A DNA stretch of 64,000 bases, from contig NZ_JBINJF010000003.1 in the NCBI RefSeq assembly GCF_043951865.1, forward strand, positions 178,165 through 242,164, given 5' to 3'. The position numbers and the translations under genes were made by a program. Numbering within the stretch: the first letter of the stretch is position 1; every line of letters begins with the position of its first letter. Source of the DNA: JAMQKA01 sp043951865. Lineage in GTDB: Bacteria; Bacteroidota; Rhodothermia; Balneolales; Balneolaceae. Below, piece after piece: positions 19,052 through 29,284 of the stretch. The notes under the pieces were generated by a model that saw only the letters and a list, made by a program, of their open reading frames with translations, searched no databases and had not been told where the DNA came from.

Positions 19052-20383
19052 ATGATGAATAGTCCAGCAAATATGTTTGGTAATAGACGTAAACAGGGCA
19101 GGAGTCTTCACCTTGTGCTTCTCCTTCCCTTTCTGCTTCTGAATACCTATCCAGTCAAGGCGCAAGCCCCCGACACCGTGGCCGGCATACCGGTCAATTA
19201 TGATGAGGACAAGGTGGGTAAATATCAGCTTCCGGACCCGCTGCTGCTTGCCAACGGGGAGAAGGTAGATAATGCTGACACCTGGTATGAACAGCGTCGC
19301 CCGGAGCTCCTCGAACTGTTCAAGGAATTTCAATTTGGACGTGCCCCCGAACCTCCCGCAGACCTGAAATACAATGTGTTCGACAAAGGAACCGTAACGC
19401 ATGACGGAACCGCCGTCCGCAAACAGGTAACAGTATATTTTTCTTCCGAGGAGAACGAACCCAGTATGGAATTGCTGATCTACCTGCCGGCTGAGGCGAC
19501 CGCCCCTGTCCCAATACTCTTTACCCCAAGCTTTTTAGCAAATTCGACCAGGGTGAATGATCCCGGGGTTAAACGCGGTCATATCTGGAACAGGGAGCAG
19601 GAACGCGTTCCCGCTCCTGAGAAAAGCAATTTCGGAGAACTGGATGTTCAACAATTCATCTCCCGCGGCATCGGCATAGCCACGGTGTATTACGGGGATA
19701 TTGAACCGGATTTTGAGGGAGGTTATCAACACGGCGTCAGGGGACTATACAGGGAACAGGGACAAAATCAACGAAGACCGGATGAATGGGGAGCCATTTC
19801 AGCATGGGCCTGGGGCCTGAGCCGGGCGATGGACTATTTTGAAACGGACAGGGATATTGATGCAGCCAGGGTTGCGTTGATGGGAATTTCCCGGCTTGGT
19901 AAAACGGTGCTCTGGGCAGCTGCCCGTGACCAGCGGTTTGCAGCGGTGATAGCCAGCTGTTCAGGTGAGGGAGGCGCGGCCCTGAGTCGACGCAACTATG
20001 GGGAAACTGTTGCCCATTTGACAGCTCCGTCACGATACCCGTATCAGTTTGCCCCAAACTACCAGGTGTTTGCTGAACACGTCAATCAGCTGCCGGTGGA
20101 TGGCAACTTGCTGCTTTCCCTTATTGCTCCTCGTCCGTTGCTTCTGCAAACGGGAAATGAGGATCTCTGGTCTGACCCCAGGGGCGAATTTCTGGCAGCC
20201 GCAGATGCGGCCCGGGTCTACCGGCTATTGGGCGAACAGGGACTAGGTACCGATCAGTGGCCTTCTGCGGGGAATCCGGTATTCGGTACTATCAGCTATT
20301 TCATGCATGAGGGAGGTCATGGAACTCTGCCCACCGACTGGGAGATCTTTCTGAAGTTTTTGGAGAAGCACCTGGTGAATTAA
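19052..20383 (+). CDS. Glucuronoyl esterase-like hydrolase (CE15 type)
   Basis: This 443-residue exported protein (signal about 19-38, cleaved after VKAQ) has an alpha/beta-hydrolase body. The nucleophile motif GISRLGKT places the catalytic serine at S280. SGEGGAALSRRNYGETV (from 304) and NEDLWSDPRGE (from 369) are typical of bacterial CE15 proteins, and the catalytic histidine is probably H423 in EGGHGT. The position usually held by the acidic residue just before SGxGG is a cysteine (C303), so the acid may come from the NEDLWSD loop (E370/D371), as in some bacterial members. CE15 enzymes cleave esters of glucuronic acid, as between xylan and lignin. The setting next to AraC and susCD supports a glycan role. 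Confidence 0.82.
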   Translation: MMNSPANMFGNRRKQGRSLHLVLLLPFLLLNTYPVKAQAPDTVAGIPVNYDEDKVGKYQLPDPLLLANGEKVDNADTWYEQRRPELLELFKEFQFGRAPEPPADLKYNVFDKGTVTHDGTAVRKQVTVYFSSEENEPSMELLIYLPAEATAPVPILFTPSFLANSTRVNDPGVKRGHIWNREQERVPAPEKSNFGELDVQQFISRGIGIATVYYGDIEPDFEGGYQHGVRGLYREQGQNQRRPDEWGAISAWAWGLSRAMDYFETDRDIDAARVALMGISRLGKTVLWAAARDQRFAAVIASCSGEGGAALSRRNYGETVAHLTAPSRYPYQFAPNYQVFAEHVNQLPVDGNLLLSLIAPRPLLLQTGNEDLWSDPRGEFLAAADAARVYRLLGEQGLGTDQWPSAGNPVFGTISYFMHEGGHGTLPTDWEIFLKFLEKHLVN

Positions 20384-20442
20384 AAACATTGAGTCCAACG
20401 ATATTATAAAAATTTAAACTATTCGTCGGACGAAATGTTTTC

Positions 20443-20482
20443 GAGGTCGTTAAAAACCAGGGTTTTTGCAAAGACCTCTTTT
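20443..20482 (+). terminator. Palindrome followed by T-run after the esterase gene
   Basis: GAGGTC (20443-20448) with GTTAAAAACC pairs with GGTTTTTGCAAAGACCTC (ending 20478) and is followed by TTTT. It lies 60 bases after the esterase stop and before a convergent gene, so it may end transcription. Its sequence also resembles the dispersed GAGGG...TTTGCAAA repeat family, so it may be a repeat serving as a terminator. Confidence 0.5.
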
Positions 20483-20634
20483 AGCCAATCTGTTTCTGGA
20501 AACAAGCGGGCTGAATGGGGAAAAATATGCTTTCTCCCACACCTGTTGCATGTAAATAGCACCGAAGAACTGGATCCAAATCCGGCATTCCCAGAGTAAC
20601 ATTCATCAGGTTACATACACACCATTCACAGGCA

Positions 20635-22776
20635 TCACCTGCCACCCGTGCTGAGTCCCCGTCTCTCAAGCAGGTGTTTCACATCGGGCTCCTGGCCGCG
20701 ATACGTTTTGTACAGCTCCATCGCGTCCCGGCTGCCCCCCCGCGACAAGATATACTCCCTGAATCGCCGGCCGTTTTCCCGCTCCAGTCCGCCCTCCTGC
20801 TGCATATAGGCAAAAGCATCGGCGGCAAGTACTTCGCTCCAGATATAGGCATAGTAATTTGCCGAATACCCGCCCGCAAAGATATGTGCAAAATAGGGCG
20901 ATTTGTACCGGGGCGGAACCGCTTCCATATCCAGTCCGTATTTTTCCAGCGCCTTTTCTTCGAAAGAAAGTACGTCTTCGGAAATCTCATCGCTCTCGAG
21001 CAGGTGCCACTCCAGGTCCAGCATGGTAGCGGCAAGGTATTCCTGAGTATCAAATCCCTGGTTAAAATCGCGTGCTGCAATGACCTTGTCGAGGAGTTCC
21101 TGCGGTATCTGCTGGCCCGTTTCGTAATGAACCGCGTAATTTTCAAGCACTTCCGGCTCAACGGCCCAATCCTCCTCAAACGTGGAAGGAAACTCTACAA
21201 AATCACGCGGAACCGAAGTACCCGCCTGGGAAGGATACCTGACATCCGAAAACAGCCCGTGTACGGCATGACCCATTTCGTGAAACATGGTGGTGACATT
21301 CTCAAAACTGATCAGTGCGGGTTCTCCCTCAGCCGGCTTTGGAATATTCATCACATTTACAATCACCGGTTTTTTATCCAGCAGGTGCGACTGCGATACA
21401 AACGAGTTCATCCACGCCCCGCCTCGTTTGGATTCGCGCTCAAAATAATCGGCATAAAACAGGCCGATCTGCGAGCCTTCCTCGTCATACACGTCAAATA
21501 CGCGAACATCCGGGTGGTAGACCGGCAGATCCTTCCGCTCCTCAAATGTAATTCCGAACAACCGGTTCATCGTGTAGAATACGCCATCCTGCAGCACGCG
21601 ATTCAGCTCAAAATAGGGCCGTACTTCCGACTGATCGATATTGTATTCAGCCTGGCGGACCTTCTCGGCATAGTAGTTCCAATCCCAGGGTTTCACTTCT
21701 CCCTCTATACCGTCTTCGCGCATCATTTCCCGTATCGCCTCTGCTTCGCCTTCCGTGTTTTCAATCACCGGCGGGATCAGGTCAGACAACATATCGAGGG
21801 CGGCTTCCGGTGTTTGGGCCGTCTGGGGTTCCAGCTTGTATGCTGCATGATTGGGATAGCCCAGCAGCTCCGCCCGTTCGGCGCGCAGGCCAGCCAGTTC
21901 CAATACCAGCGGACGGTTATCGATACCGCCCTCCTCTCCGATACCCCGGTAGGCCGAAGCTTCCCAGACGCGCTGCCGCAGATCCCGGTTGTTCAACTCC
22001 TTGAGGATCGGAACCCGGGTGGTATTGGTAATCGTTAGCAGGTATCCCTCCTCATGCCCCCGCTCCTCGGCAGCCTCACGCGCCGCCGCTATTCGATCTT
22101 CGCTGAGTCCGTCAAGTTGTTCCTCGTCATCTACCAAAACCGCCCGCTCCTTCGTTATATCCAGGAGATTCTCCTGGAACTGGGTGGTCAGGGAGGATAT
22201 ACGTTCATTAATTTCCCGCATGCGCTGTTTTTCCTCTTCATTCAGCTGAGCCCCTGCGCGCACAAAATCGCGATGGGTATCTTCCAGCAGCTTCAGTGAG
22301 GCCTCATCCAGGTCCAGCTCTTCCCGCTTTTCGTAGAGGGTGTTCACCCGATCGTACAATTCGGCATTAAGCAAGATATTGTCGGAATGGGCCGCCAGCC
22401 TCGGCGCCATATCTTTTTGAATTTCCTGAATCTCATCATTGGTGTGGGCAGAAGTCAGATTGTAAAACACCGAGCTCGTCCGACGCAGCAAGGCACCGCT
22501 CTTCTCCATCGCCACAATCGTATTTTCAAAAGTGGGGGGTTCAGTATTTGAAGCGATCGATTCTATCTCCTCGAGCTCGCGCTCCATCCCCGCCTCGAAA
22601 GCAGGTCGAAAATGCTCAACATCGATCGCATCAAAATCAGGAGCTTCAAACGGGAGGGGACTGGGTGCAAACAGGGGATTCTCATTCATTTCGTCCGTAT
22701 TACGGTTGTTTTGACTACAGGCCGACAGTACTATACCGGCAGCCATAAAGAGTATGAAAAGGGAGATATTTTTCAT
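20635..22776 (-). CDS. M3 family metallopeptidase (peptidyl-dipeptidase Dcp / oligopeptidase type), lipoprotein
   Basis: The 713-residue protein begins with a lipoprotein signal (VLSAC, Cys20) and is full length for the M3A family. The zinc site is HEMGH (H499, E500, H503), with the third ligand E528 in FVEFP, about 25 residues downstream as the family requires. Conserved M3 segments such as RGGAWMNSF and ENVTTMFHEMGHAVHGLF are present. It would cleave short peptides in the periplasm, releasing dipeptides or small fragments. It is convergent with the esterase gene and has no obvious functional partner beside it. Confidence 0.95.
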   Translation of the reverse strand: MKNISLFILFMAAGIVLSACSQNNRNTDEMNENPLFAPSPLPFEAPDFDAIDVEHFRPAFEAGMERELEEIESIASNTEPPTFENTIVAMEKSGALLRRTSSVFYNLTSAHTNDEIQEIQKDMAPRLAAHSDNILLNAELYDRVNTLYEKREELDLDEASLKLLEDTHRDFVRAGAQLNEEEKQRMREINERISSLTTQFQENLLDITKERAVLVDDEEQLDGLSEDRIAAAREAAEERGHEEGYLLTITNTTRVPILKELNNRDLRQRVWEASAYRGIGEEGGIDNRPLVLELAGLRAERAELLGYPNHAAYKLEPQTAQTPEAALDMLSDLIPPVIENTEGEAEAIREMMREDGIEGEVKPWDWNYYAEKVRQAEYNIDQSEVRPYFELNRVLQDGVFYTMNRLFGITFEERKDLPVYHPDVRVFDVYDEEGSQIGLFYADYFERESKRGGAWMNSFVSQSHLLDKKPVIVNVMNIPKPAEGEPALISFENVTTMFHEMGHAVHGLFSDVRYPSQAGTSVPRDFVEFPSTFEEDWAVEPEVLENYAVHYETGQQIPQELLDKVIAARDFNQGFDTQEYLAATMLDLEWHLLESDEISEDVLSFEEKALEKYGLDMEAVPPRYKSPYFAHIFAGGYSANYYAYIWSEVLAADAFAYMQQEGGLERENGRRFREYILSRGGSRDAMELYKTYRGQEPDVKHLLERRGLSTGGR

Positions 22777-23017
22777 GATTCGGGTGGTTAAATAAAATGA
22801 ACAGTTATAGTCTTTCTGCCATATTCAACGGTACCTTCAAACCGGTTAAACCGGCAAGATCTCTAACAGGCTATAGCCGGGAGTAATTTGTAACCATGTC
22901 GCGAAAGAGCAAGATTGCATGTTCAGCTGAGCAGAAGTCGGCTACTCCAAGACATGATCATTAATAGATTGAAGTTCCTTAAAGTAAATATTTTAAGCAA
23001 CCTATTTAAATAACTTA

Positions 23018-23137
23018 TAGGGTCTTTTGCAGAATCCACTATTGTGTTGGAAGGTGGTTGTACCACCGACCTTATTGATCTTTTAACGGGAGTCGAACTT
23101 TTTCCGAACGAGGTTGAGAAGTTTTGTAAAACCCTCT
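23018..23137. repeat. 120-bp dispersed structured repeat, copy A
   Basis: This copy matches the 120-base copy at 47527-47646 over its whole length. It begins AGGGTCTTTTGCAG and ends GTTTTGTAAAACCCTCT, which are imperfect inverted ends. Internal hairpins are GGTGG-TTGTA-CCACC (23053-23067) and GGGAGT-CGA-ACTTTT (23088-23102). It occupies the 384-base gap 22777-23160; the rest of that gap contains no gene. Confidence 0.7.
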
Positions 23138-23160
23138 CATATTACGAACAGCTTTCAGAG

Positions 23161-23610
23161 TCACTCTTCAAGGTCGGTTTGGGGGGCCAGGAAAGGCGTT
23201 AACACCAGCTCAACCGAAAGACCGCTCTCATTTTCGCTGGTATCTACAGACGAGATACGGTAGTGATAGGTAGTTCCGTTTGTAACTGTTGAGTCTGTAT
23301 AACTGGTACCGCTGACCGGTTTGCCCCCGTTAATCGGGTCAAGCGACGTCGAGTCCGGGATCGAATCTTCCGCACGATAAACATAATATCCCTGCAGATC
23401 ATCTCCATACACGGCATCCCAGTCAATAACCAGTTCCCCGTTCCCGGTCTCTCCCGTTACGGCCTTCGGAACCGGCGGGGCGGTAATATCCTCCTCCAAC
23501 GTTTCCTCCTCCGGGGAAGTGGGACTGCTACATCCTATTGCTGCCGCAGCGGCAACGGCCAGTACCAGCATCCGCCTGTTATCGAACCATTTCATCATCG
23601 ACTCAATCAT
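23161..23610 (-). CDS. Small fibronectin type III domain lipoprotein
   Basis: This 149-residue protein has a signal peptide with the lipobox AIGC (Cys27) and one fibronectin type III-like domain (about 45-140: PPVPKAVTGETGNGELVIDW, LQGYYVYRAED, GTTYHYRISSVDTSENESGLS). It is probably a surface or periplasmic binding module. Its ATG overlaps the stop codon of the upstream broken T9SS gene (ATGA at 23607-23610), so the two were translated from one message. ATGs at residues 5 and 6 are also possible starts. Function unknown. Confidence 0.75.
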   Translation of the reverse strand: MIESMMKWFDNRRMLVLAVAAAAAIGCSSPTSPEEETLEEDITAPPVPKAVTGETGNGELVIDWDAVYGDDLQGYYVYRAEDSIPDSTSLDPINGGKPVSGTSYTDSTVTNGTTYHYRISSVDTSENESGLSVELVLTPFLAPQTDLEE

Positions 23611-25850
23611 TTTATTAGCATCATTTTTTGTACAATCCGCCGGTTGCCGATCTCAAAGACCGCAAAGTACACTCCGCTCGACTGCCCCGAAGCATCAAAT
23701 CGAACCTGGTAAACACCTGCCGGACGTACTTCTTCTATCAACGTGGCGATATTCCGTCCGATCACATCATACACTTTCAGGCTGACCATGTTCTGGCGGG
23801 GCAGCGTAAACGAAAGGGTGGTGGCCGGGTTAAAGGGATTGGGATAATTCGGACTCACTTCGATCTTCGACGGCAGGTATTGCTTTTGCTGGTCTTCGAT
23901 ATACCGGTCATTTCCGATTACCAGTACATAACTCGTTGTTTGGGCACCGGGAGTAATCTCTGTCTTCCGGCCTGCATTCAGCTCGTAAGACCGGCCGGTT
24001 TCCTGCTCAATTAGTACGGCCTGGCCGCCCATCCTGCCGTTCTCCCCTTCCAGCCTGACGTGCGTTGGTCCAATACAAGGCCGGAGTCCTGCTGATTCCG
24101 GTCGACTTATGAGCCGGTTCGTCTAAGTCAGCCATCACCGGTCGTTTTATTACATCAATCGGCTCGGTAAAGTCAACGACCAGCTTCTTCTCCAGGTGAG
24201 ACGACTGGGCCGCCGTATCGGTAATAGTAATAGTGAGCTGATCGCCCTGATTTCCATTGCCATAAACAACATAGGCAAACGGCTGCGTAGAGTGCGGCTC
24301 AATCCTCAGCTTTTGCGGAGCAGAAATATCAAACCGGTAGGGTTGCAGCGCATAGGAAAACAGTGTCTGAACATGCACTGTCTGGGTATCATTGGCCGCC
24401 ATGGAGAGTGTATCAATTCCGGAAAAATTATCAGCCTACCCGTTGACCACGATCCCCTCTTTCAGCGGATACAAGCGGGCGGCATCAAAAAAGGTATCTA
24501 TTTCAGCATCTTCTGTGGTGTTGCTGTTCTGTTTCACCCGTACTTTCAGCCCTGTCGAAGCATTTTTACTTACGGTGGTGTAGTTGATCCAGTGAAAGGA
24601 GTTGATGTACTGCTATATGCTCTCCTGTACCTCCGTGAATCGCTGCTCCAGGTTCTCAAATCCGGATTCAATCATAGTCCCCGCATTTCCGATCTGCCGG
24701 AGCGCCTCCTCATTGAAATCAGCGGGATCGCTTTTGACATCCACCGCATACACCCGCTTCTCCCCCTGTGTCCGGAGTACCTCCTCCAGCCGATGACGCC
24801 CCGCCAGGTCCCACCCCCGTTATTCTCCAATATTTCAAATGAATCTTTATCCAATACCGTGACACCCTCATGATCCCGGTCAAGGGCATGGAGCATGACA
24901 TTGACATAGTTGGGTTTCAGGGTAAATATGGTGTCTGTTTTCAGTCGGACAAAATCGGGTTTCACGTAGAAAGACCGGCTCTGCCAGCGGCTGGCAAACG
25001 CTTTGTTCCCGGCCATCCGCCGGCGAATGCGCCAGTAATAGGTCTCATTAGCATCAAGATTATGCACTACCCGACGGCTAAGCTCCTCTGAAGGAGGACT
25101 TCCCTCCAGGGATATGGAGTCTTGCCAGGTGATGGAACGAAAATCCGGATCTGAAGCGATCTGAACATCCAGCCGGTATCCCTTTTTGGGGCGGGGTTCC
25201 CATGCGAGCGTCACCGGGAGGTCGAGATGCGCCCCCTCCGCCGGACCGCTGATTACAGGTGAATTTACAGCTATGGATAACTCAGATGAAGTCCAGGCAC
25301 TGAACAGCCCCCGGTCGTCGATCCCCTGCTTTCGAACTCTCCAGTAGAAGGTCGCCCCCTTCTCCAGTGATTGCAGACGAGACAGTTCCCACTTCGCGGC
25401 GGTAAGGGTAGAATCGTACTGAAGCGTATCTGTAAACGACGGCTCGCTCGAGAGGTGCAGGTGATACCGATAGCGTGAGGAACTGTCCGACCAGGCCAGC
25501 GTTTCCGGTACCTCGATAGCCGCACCCCTCTCCGGAGAGGTAGTAGAGGGGGGCGGGAACAGTAACCCGCCGGGTCCATCCGCTTGCCAGCGTATCATTG
25601 TCCACGCTTGCCCGTCGCACCCGCCAGTAGTACGTTTTCCCGTTTCCACGGTACCATCGCCCCAGTCGATTGTAAAGTCATAATCGGTGTAAGCCCATCC
25701 GCCCCGGGTACCGATGGTTATCGATTCGTTCTCCGTGGTGGTCTCCCACGTTGTCACAAATGGTTGCGGCTGACCCCATGCAATGGCTGGATTCTGGAGA
25801 ACAAGAAACACCACGCAACATGCATACAACAAACCCCTCACGTACCCCAT
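23607..25850 (-). pseudogene. Broken surface protein gene: PKD/FN3-like repeats, VWA-like part and T9SS sorting tail
   Basis: Pieces of one protein of about 745 residues lie in order over three frames. The N-terminus (25850 on) has a signal peptide and a TIDWGDGTVE motif. Two frame changes, near 25665 and 25545, compensate: the lost piece reads GKTYYWRVRRASVDNDTLAS. Fibronectin-like repeats (TFYWRVRKQG, TYYWRIRRRM) and LDKDSFEILENN follow. A frame change near 24820 in a G-rich run leads into LEEVLRTQGEKRVYAVDVKS. This frame has two TAG stops (24613-24615, 24436-24438). A further shift near 24066 leads to the C-terminal sorting domain (SPNYPNPFNPATTLSF...GVYFAVFEIG). The number of lesions argues for real decay, though indel errors in the assembly cannot be excluded. 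Confidence 0.8.
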
Positions 25851-26195
25851 AAAACTACTGAAGATCTCTTTGATTTATTATTTAGCAATCCTGACTCTGA
25901 ATAACAGAAGCTTTTTGCCAACGCCCTATAGAGTAGCCTGCCTAAATTATTACAGAAGTAACAATCTGTCTTTGTTCTATGATACTGTCATAAAAAAAGC
26001 TGTTTAAAATAAATTTTAACCTGTTTAGACATATCATCCCTGCCGAACCTGAACGGTTACCTTTGTTTGCAGTGTAGGGAGGCCCTTGCAATTTACACTC
26101 CTTTTTCGAAACCCGTTTTCTATCAAATGGAAGTAAGATGATGTTCCGACCCAGCCCTCTTTTTCAGGACTTGTCAAAAGTTCCGGCAGCTCTGT
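25851..26195. other. 345-base gap without a recognisable gene
   Basis: The region between the broken T9SS gene and the potassium channel gene holds no convincing reading frame. It contains AGGGAGGCCCTTGCAATT (near 26075), a possible weak relic of the dispersed repeat family, and probably the promoter of the broken gene. Confidence 0.4.
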
Positions 26196-27884
26196 TTATT
26201 CCCTGAATTCATCCATAAATCTCATTTCATCCTCGTTGGTGCCGATCAGGACAAGTTCGCTCTCCTCGGATATTCTGAAACCGGGCTCAGGATTTACAAT
26301 CTGTTGGTCATTTTCCCGGATGGAAAGCACGTTACAGCCGGTCTTTTGTCGAACCTGCGAGTCAATCAGTGTTTTTCCCACAAGCCGGGCAGGGGTTTTA
26401 ACAGTAAATACATTCAGTCCCTCGGCAATAATAACGATATCGTTTCGCTCCAGAATATTAAAAATAGCATTTGCACCCATTGTTGCATAGGACAGTACAA
26501 AATCAGCCCCTGCCCGGTGCAGGGTTGATACATTTCGCTGCAGCGTTGAACGGCTTATAATCTGAATGTTGGGGCGCAATTTCCGGGCATAAATCGTCAG
26601 ATAGATGTTCATATCGTCATCGTGGGTGGTGACAAGAATGCACGGCGCCTGCTCAATTCCCGCTTTTTTGAGCACGCTAAAATCTTCGGCCGAGCCCAGG
26701 ATATATCGCTCATCCTCCTTCATACGGGCGGGATCCTTGTCAATAATCCGGTAATCCAGTCCCCGTTCATCGAAAGCTTCGGCAATACCACGCCCCACGC
26801 GTCCCGCCCCCACGATGATGACCGGCTCATCAGAAACCCGGTAGATAGCCATAAACTCGTCATACGATCTGAGCTGATCGGTGGACCCCGCCATAATAAG
26901 CACGCTCTCATTTTTGATGGCAAGATCGGGATGGGGCTTTATAAACTGCCCTCGTTCCCATATACCCACCAGGTTGATCCCCATCTTTTCCCGCAGCTGG
27001 CTCTCTTTCAGCGTTTTGCCCACCAGCGGTGTTTGGTAGGCCATCGCTTCAGCAATCACCAGCCTGTCAAATCGCCCGAGTACGTGAACCCGGCTGTCCT
27101 GCCCGATCGTTCTGCGTGAAAGCGATCGGCCCATCATCTCTCCCATTCGTATGACGTGAGAACACCCGGCCAGCTTAAGAAGGTCAATAGAGTCGGCGGA
27201 GTTGGCCGTGGCCACGATGGTTACATCCTCATCCATTTCCCGAACCGTATTACTCACGTTGGAATTTACCATATCGCTTCCCAGCGTTACCACCATGGCG
27301 GCCTGCCCGATCCGAAGATTCCGGTAGGTTTCGGGGTCATCGAGCTCCCCGTAGACCACATGGTAGCCCTGGTCGTGATATTCGAGCGCCTGTCCCAGGT
27401 CGCCTTCAAGCAGCACGTACTCGTAATGGTACTGCTCAAGCTTTTCCATTAGCGCCCTGGAAATCGGGTTGAAATGCGTTATAATGATGTGGTCCCGGGT
27501 ATCTTCAGGGAGTTGACGCGGGGCCCTCGCCTTTGACTGCGCCTCGAGCCACGGGGCATAGAAAAACTGGATAAACGTGAATGGCAACAGTATCAGCAGC
27601 GATACCATCCCCGACAGCAGTACAATTACTGAAAACGCGCGCCCCAAATCACTGGTAAAGGTGATATCACCAAATCCCAGGGTCGTCATGACGGTGAGTG
27701 TCCAGTAAAAGCCGGTAATCCAGCTGAACTCCTGCCCCTCATACTCCATGATATAATGAAATATGACGGTGTATGCCGAGATAATCACAAAAAGTAGTGC
27801 CAGGAAACGGGCAAGCCGCTTGATATTATACCGGGCATCCCGGCTGGAGATAATTTGCGTAAGCTGGGAAGAGAAAAATTTCAA
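26196..27884 (-). CDS. Potassium channel protein with two RCK (TrkA-N/TrkA-C) modules
   Basis: The 562-residue protein has two membrane segments (about 25-47 and 78-110) enclosing a pore loop with the filter TTLGFGD (67-73). Two cytoplasmic regulator modules follow: TrkA-N at about 135-250 and 345-460 and TrkA-C at about 255-335 and 475-560. The Rossmann motif in the second is VIIVGAGRVGRGIAEAF; the first is more degenerate (IIITHFNPISRALMEKL). Two-RCK ion channels gate potassium flux in response to nucleotides or cations. A downstream gene on the same strand (the broken T9SS gene) is unlikely to be related. Confidence 0.93.
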   Translation of the reverse strand: MKFFSSQLTQIISSRDARYNIKRLARFLALLFVIISAYTVIFHYIMEYEGQEFSWITGFYWTLTVMTTLGFGDITFTSDLGRAFSVIVLLSGMVSLLILLPFTFIQFFYAPWLEAQSKARAPRQLPEDTRDHIIITHFNPISRALMEKLEQYHYEYVLLEGDLGQALEYHDQGYHVVYGELDDPETYRNLRIGQAAMVVTLGSDMVNSNVSNTVREMDEDVTIVATANSADSIDLLKLAGCSHVIRMGEMMGRSLSRRTIGQDSRVHVLGRFDRLVIAEAMAYQTPLVGKTLKESQLREKMGINLVGIWERGQFIKPHPDLAIKNESVLIMAGSTDQLRSYDEFMAIYRVSDEPVIIVGAGRVGRGIAEAFDERGLDYRIIDKDPARMKEDERYILGSAEDFSVLKKAGIEQAPCILVTTHDDDMNIYLTIYARKLRPNIQIISRSTLQRNVSTLHRAGADFVLSYATMGANAIFNILERNDIVIIAEGLNVFTVKTPARLVGKTLIDSQVRQKTGCNVLSIRENDQQIVNPEPGFRISEESELVLIGTNEDEMRFMDEFRE

Positions 27885-27957
27885 TTGGTTGACTTCTTGA
27901 TCTTATTTTTGTCCCTTATCACCGATTTTACGGCCGTACAAATAGCTTTCAGCATTT

Positions 27958-28851
27958 TTAAAACAGGTCCTTTTGGCCACCATCAAGCCAGTTCGGCACC
28001 TTCAAATTTGACCCCAACTCTGCGTTCAGGTTTTTAATAAAATGAGCAGCCAGCTCGGGCGATCGCTGCTCATCATTCTGATGTACGAAAAAATGAATGT
28101 TATCCAATCCCTGGTCGGTCCAGCGCTGGAGTCGTTGCACCCATTCCTCCAGTCGCGTAAAATCGGTGGGATGATTCGCGCCCACATAGCGGACAAACGT
28201 CTCATTATTCGTCAGGCGCATGTGCAGCAGATCGCGCCGGCCGGCGGTATCCACAATTACATTTGCCACATTATTTTCCTCCAGTAACTGGTAGAGGTCC
28301 TCGGCCACAGCGGGATCATTAAACCAATCCGTGTGCCTGAATTCAGCGGCCAGCGGTATACCTTCCGGCCACTCCTCGACGAAACGGACCACACGATCAA
28401 AAAATTTGGGGGCAAACTTGCTGCGCAGCTGCAGGAAAACCGTCCCCAGCTTCTCCCTGAAATGCACTACGCTGTCCAGGAAATCATCTCGTGCTTTTTC
28501 AACATCATTCAGCCATTTGAAGTGGCTGACCCGCTGGTTTACTTTTGGAAAAAAACGAAACCCTTCAGGCACTTTTTGGTACCAGTCATTGATTTGGTCC
28601 TCCGAAAAATTCCGGTAGAACGTGGCATTCATCTCCACGGCATTAAACTGCGAGCCGTAGTATTCCAGCTCGTCGCCGGTCCCTTTCGGATAAAAATTTT
28701 TGAGATCTTTCCGGTTCCACTTGGCACAGCCCACATATATCTCAGGGGGTTCGGAAGAACCCGTTTTTTCAAGCACCTCCGCGGTTCCGGGATGATCCTG
28801 GGGTAGGAAAAAATCAATGCTTCCGGGATGATCTGCGCTGCCAAATTTCAT
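27958..28851 (-). CDS. DUF72 domain-containing protein
   Basis: The 297-residue protein matches the DUF72 family (YecE-like TIM-barrel fold): IYVGCAKWNRKDLKNFYP at about 38, YYGSQFNAVEMNATFYRNFS at about 64, PEGFRFFPKVNQRVSHFKWL at about 94, FLQLRSKFAPKF at about 140 and PLAAEFRHTDWF at about 170. The biochemical role of DUF72 is not settled. The ORF starts at 28851 and is followed 73 bases later by the start of the channel gene on the same strand, so they may share a transcript. Confidence 0.9.
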   Translation of the reverse strand: MKFGSADHPGSIDFFLPQDHPGTAEVLEKTGSSEPPEIYVGCAKWNRKDLKNFYPKGTGDELEYYGSQFNAVEMNATFYRNFSEDQINDWYQKVPEGFRFFPKVNQRVSHFKWLNDVEKARDDFLDSVVHFREKLGTVFLQLRSKFAPKFFDRVVRFVEEWPEGIPLAAEFRHTDWFNDPAVAEDLYQLLEENNVANVIVDTAGRRDLLHMRLTNNETFVRYVGANHPTDFTRLEEWVQRLQRWTDQGLDNIHFFVHQNDEQRSPELAAHFIKNLNAELGSNLKVPNWLDGGQKDLF

Positions 28852-28879
28852 GAAAACAGGGTCATGTATTTACGGTTCA

Positions 28880-28915
28880 GAGGGCTTTACAAAACCGTTG
28901 TTTTGCAGAACCCTC
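28880..28915. repeat. Short palindromic repeat of the GAGGGCTTTGCAAAACC family
   Basis: GAGGGCTTTACAAAAC (28880-28895) and GTTTTGCAGAACCCTC (28900-28915) form inverted arms with a CGTT loop and a few mismatches. It lies just upstream of the DUF72 gene, in the 591-base gap 28852-29442. A second palindrome at 29082-29110 may be the other end of the same, larger element. Confidence 0.55.
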
Positions 28916-29081
28916 GGTTTGTATATTCTTCTTTCTCAAGATTCAGACGGAAGGTATTCATTTTTTTCTCTTTTCCCGAATGGTCTCTTCCCGGGAGCCT
29001 GACGGCCCCGACACGTCGAACGAGAGGAATTCTCGTAATACCGAATGCCAATCCCCGCTACCTCAGCTCCTGCCTATTCAT

Positions 29082-29110
29082 TAATGGAGGGTTTTGCAAA
29101 ACCTCCATTA
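29082..29110. repeat. Near-perfect palindrome TAATGGAGGGTTTTGCAAAA..., same repeat family
   Basis: TAATGGAGGGTTTTGC pairs with GCAAAACCTCCATTA apart from one unpaired G. Between this and the palindrome at 28880 the sequence contains GAACGAGAGGAATTC (near 29018), like the interior of the 120-bp repeats (GAACGAGGAATTG), so 28880-29110 may be a diverged longer copy. The remaining gap to 29442 holds a 19-base tandem duplication at 29285-29322 and no gene. Confidence 0.5.
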
Positions 29111-29284
29111 TAAAGAAGTTCCGATTTTAGCATATTTGTATGTATTTTTGGCCTACCGCACAGGGTGCGGCCTGTTATCCAGGCACGGCAACTTTTTTTA
29201 TTTGATCGAAAATTGTCCTAACTTCATTTTAATATTTACACGATTCAGGAGGCTTTCCACGGCCTCTCTGACAGCCGTGCCAAC

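Noticed and set aside
20674..22038. 454-residue plus-strand open frame
   Set aside because: It is antisense to the M3 peptidase gene, whose motifs are complete; no family signature on the plus strand.
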